Shown one piece after another: positions 63,786 through 64,000 of a stretch of 64,000 nt of DNA. The stretch's first letter is position 1; the number at the start of each line of letters is the position of its first letter. Both the position numbers and the translations under genes were made by a program. The stretch covers positions 358,986-422,985 of the forward strand of contig BROG01000648.1 in the NCBI GenBank assembly GCA_030159075.1, written 5' to 3'. Source of the stretch: Atrina japonica. Its lineage: Eukaryota > Mollusca > Bivalvia > Pterioida > Pinnidae. Under the pieces are notes generated by a model. The model was not told where the DNA came from. It was given only the letters and a program-made list of their open reading frames with translations, and ran no database searches.

Positions 63786-64000
63786 AGACATATTCCGACT
63801 TGCCAACCTTGAAAATTTTTCATGAGGGAGATTTTTCAATCTCATGGAGCAAACTCTAAATTTCAGTAAGAATTATTAGGAAAATTAAAAATTTTCATAG
63901 GGGAGATATGGATTTTTCTTGAAGAAATTATAAAAAAAATTACATAAAAAATAGGGGTCTCCCTATTTATGGGAGAGACTTGGCAAGCGCTTCTAATTTT
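63786..64000. repeat. Dispersed repeat terminus at the window edge
   Basis: 'gagggagatttttcaatctc' and 'tctccctatttatgggagag' with 'acttggcaag' match the end of the repeat at 56.8 kb. Continues past the window. Confidence 0.5.

Overview
The window looks like nuclear DNA of a bivalve mollusc. It is AT-rich and has long introns with GT-AG borders. It carries three copies of a tRNA-headed SINE with the mollusc-type central domain, hairpin-ended non-autonomous elements, many minisatellites, and a decayed Polinton/Maverick (adintovirus-like) element. No bacterial-style operon is present. Almost all of the longer ORFs are chance or repeat-derived.

Layout. 1-9100: remains of a Polinton/Maverick, cut by the left window edge, with all recognisable genes on the plus strand: capsid protein C-terminus, packaging ATPase, several small conserved Polinton proteins, RVE-type integrase, and protein-primed type DNA polymerase B. 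Nearly every gene is broken by stops, frameshifts or deletions, so this is an old inactive copy. 9300-23400: minisatellites, a SINE, dispersed repeats and a large MITE, with no gene. 23447-60127 (minus strand): eleven coding exons of one host gene, an LPCAT3/MBOAT5-type lysophospholipid acyltransferase. The exons are separated by introns full of minisatellites and dispersed repeats. The N-terminal exon(s), roughly 40 residues by comparison with the vertebrate protein, were not found and probably lie right of the window. 60128-64000: upstream intron or flank with a 17-bp minisatellite, a hairpin element and tRNA-like repeat heads.

The most interesting signal is how minisatellites relate to splice sites in the LPCAT3-like gene. 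Two arrays begin at the 5' splice site of an exon and run into the intron, and their units copy the exon end plus the donor. One has about 20 units of 31 bp at 39.25-39.88 kb. The other has roughly 70 units at 33.9-36.7 kb. A third array (22.7-23.4 kb) repeats a 3' splice-site-like motif next to the last coding exon. The exon that should carry the catalytic histidine (36696-36864) is damaged, and a second scrambled copy about 200 bp away does contain the Trp-His-Gly triplet. This is either a local duplication or a consensus error in a hard-to-assemble repeat. A 70-nt exon-like segment at 58161-58230 would, if included, cause immediate termination in the next exon.

All family assignments come from reading translated sequence and recalled family motifs. 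No database search was run.
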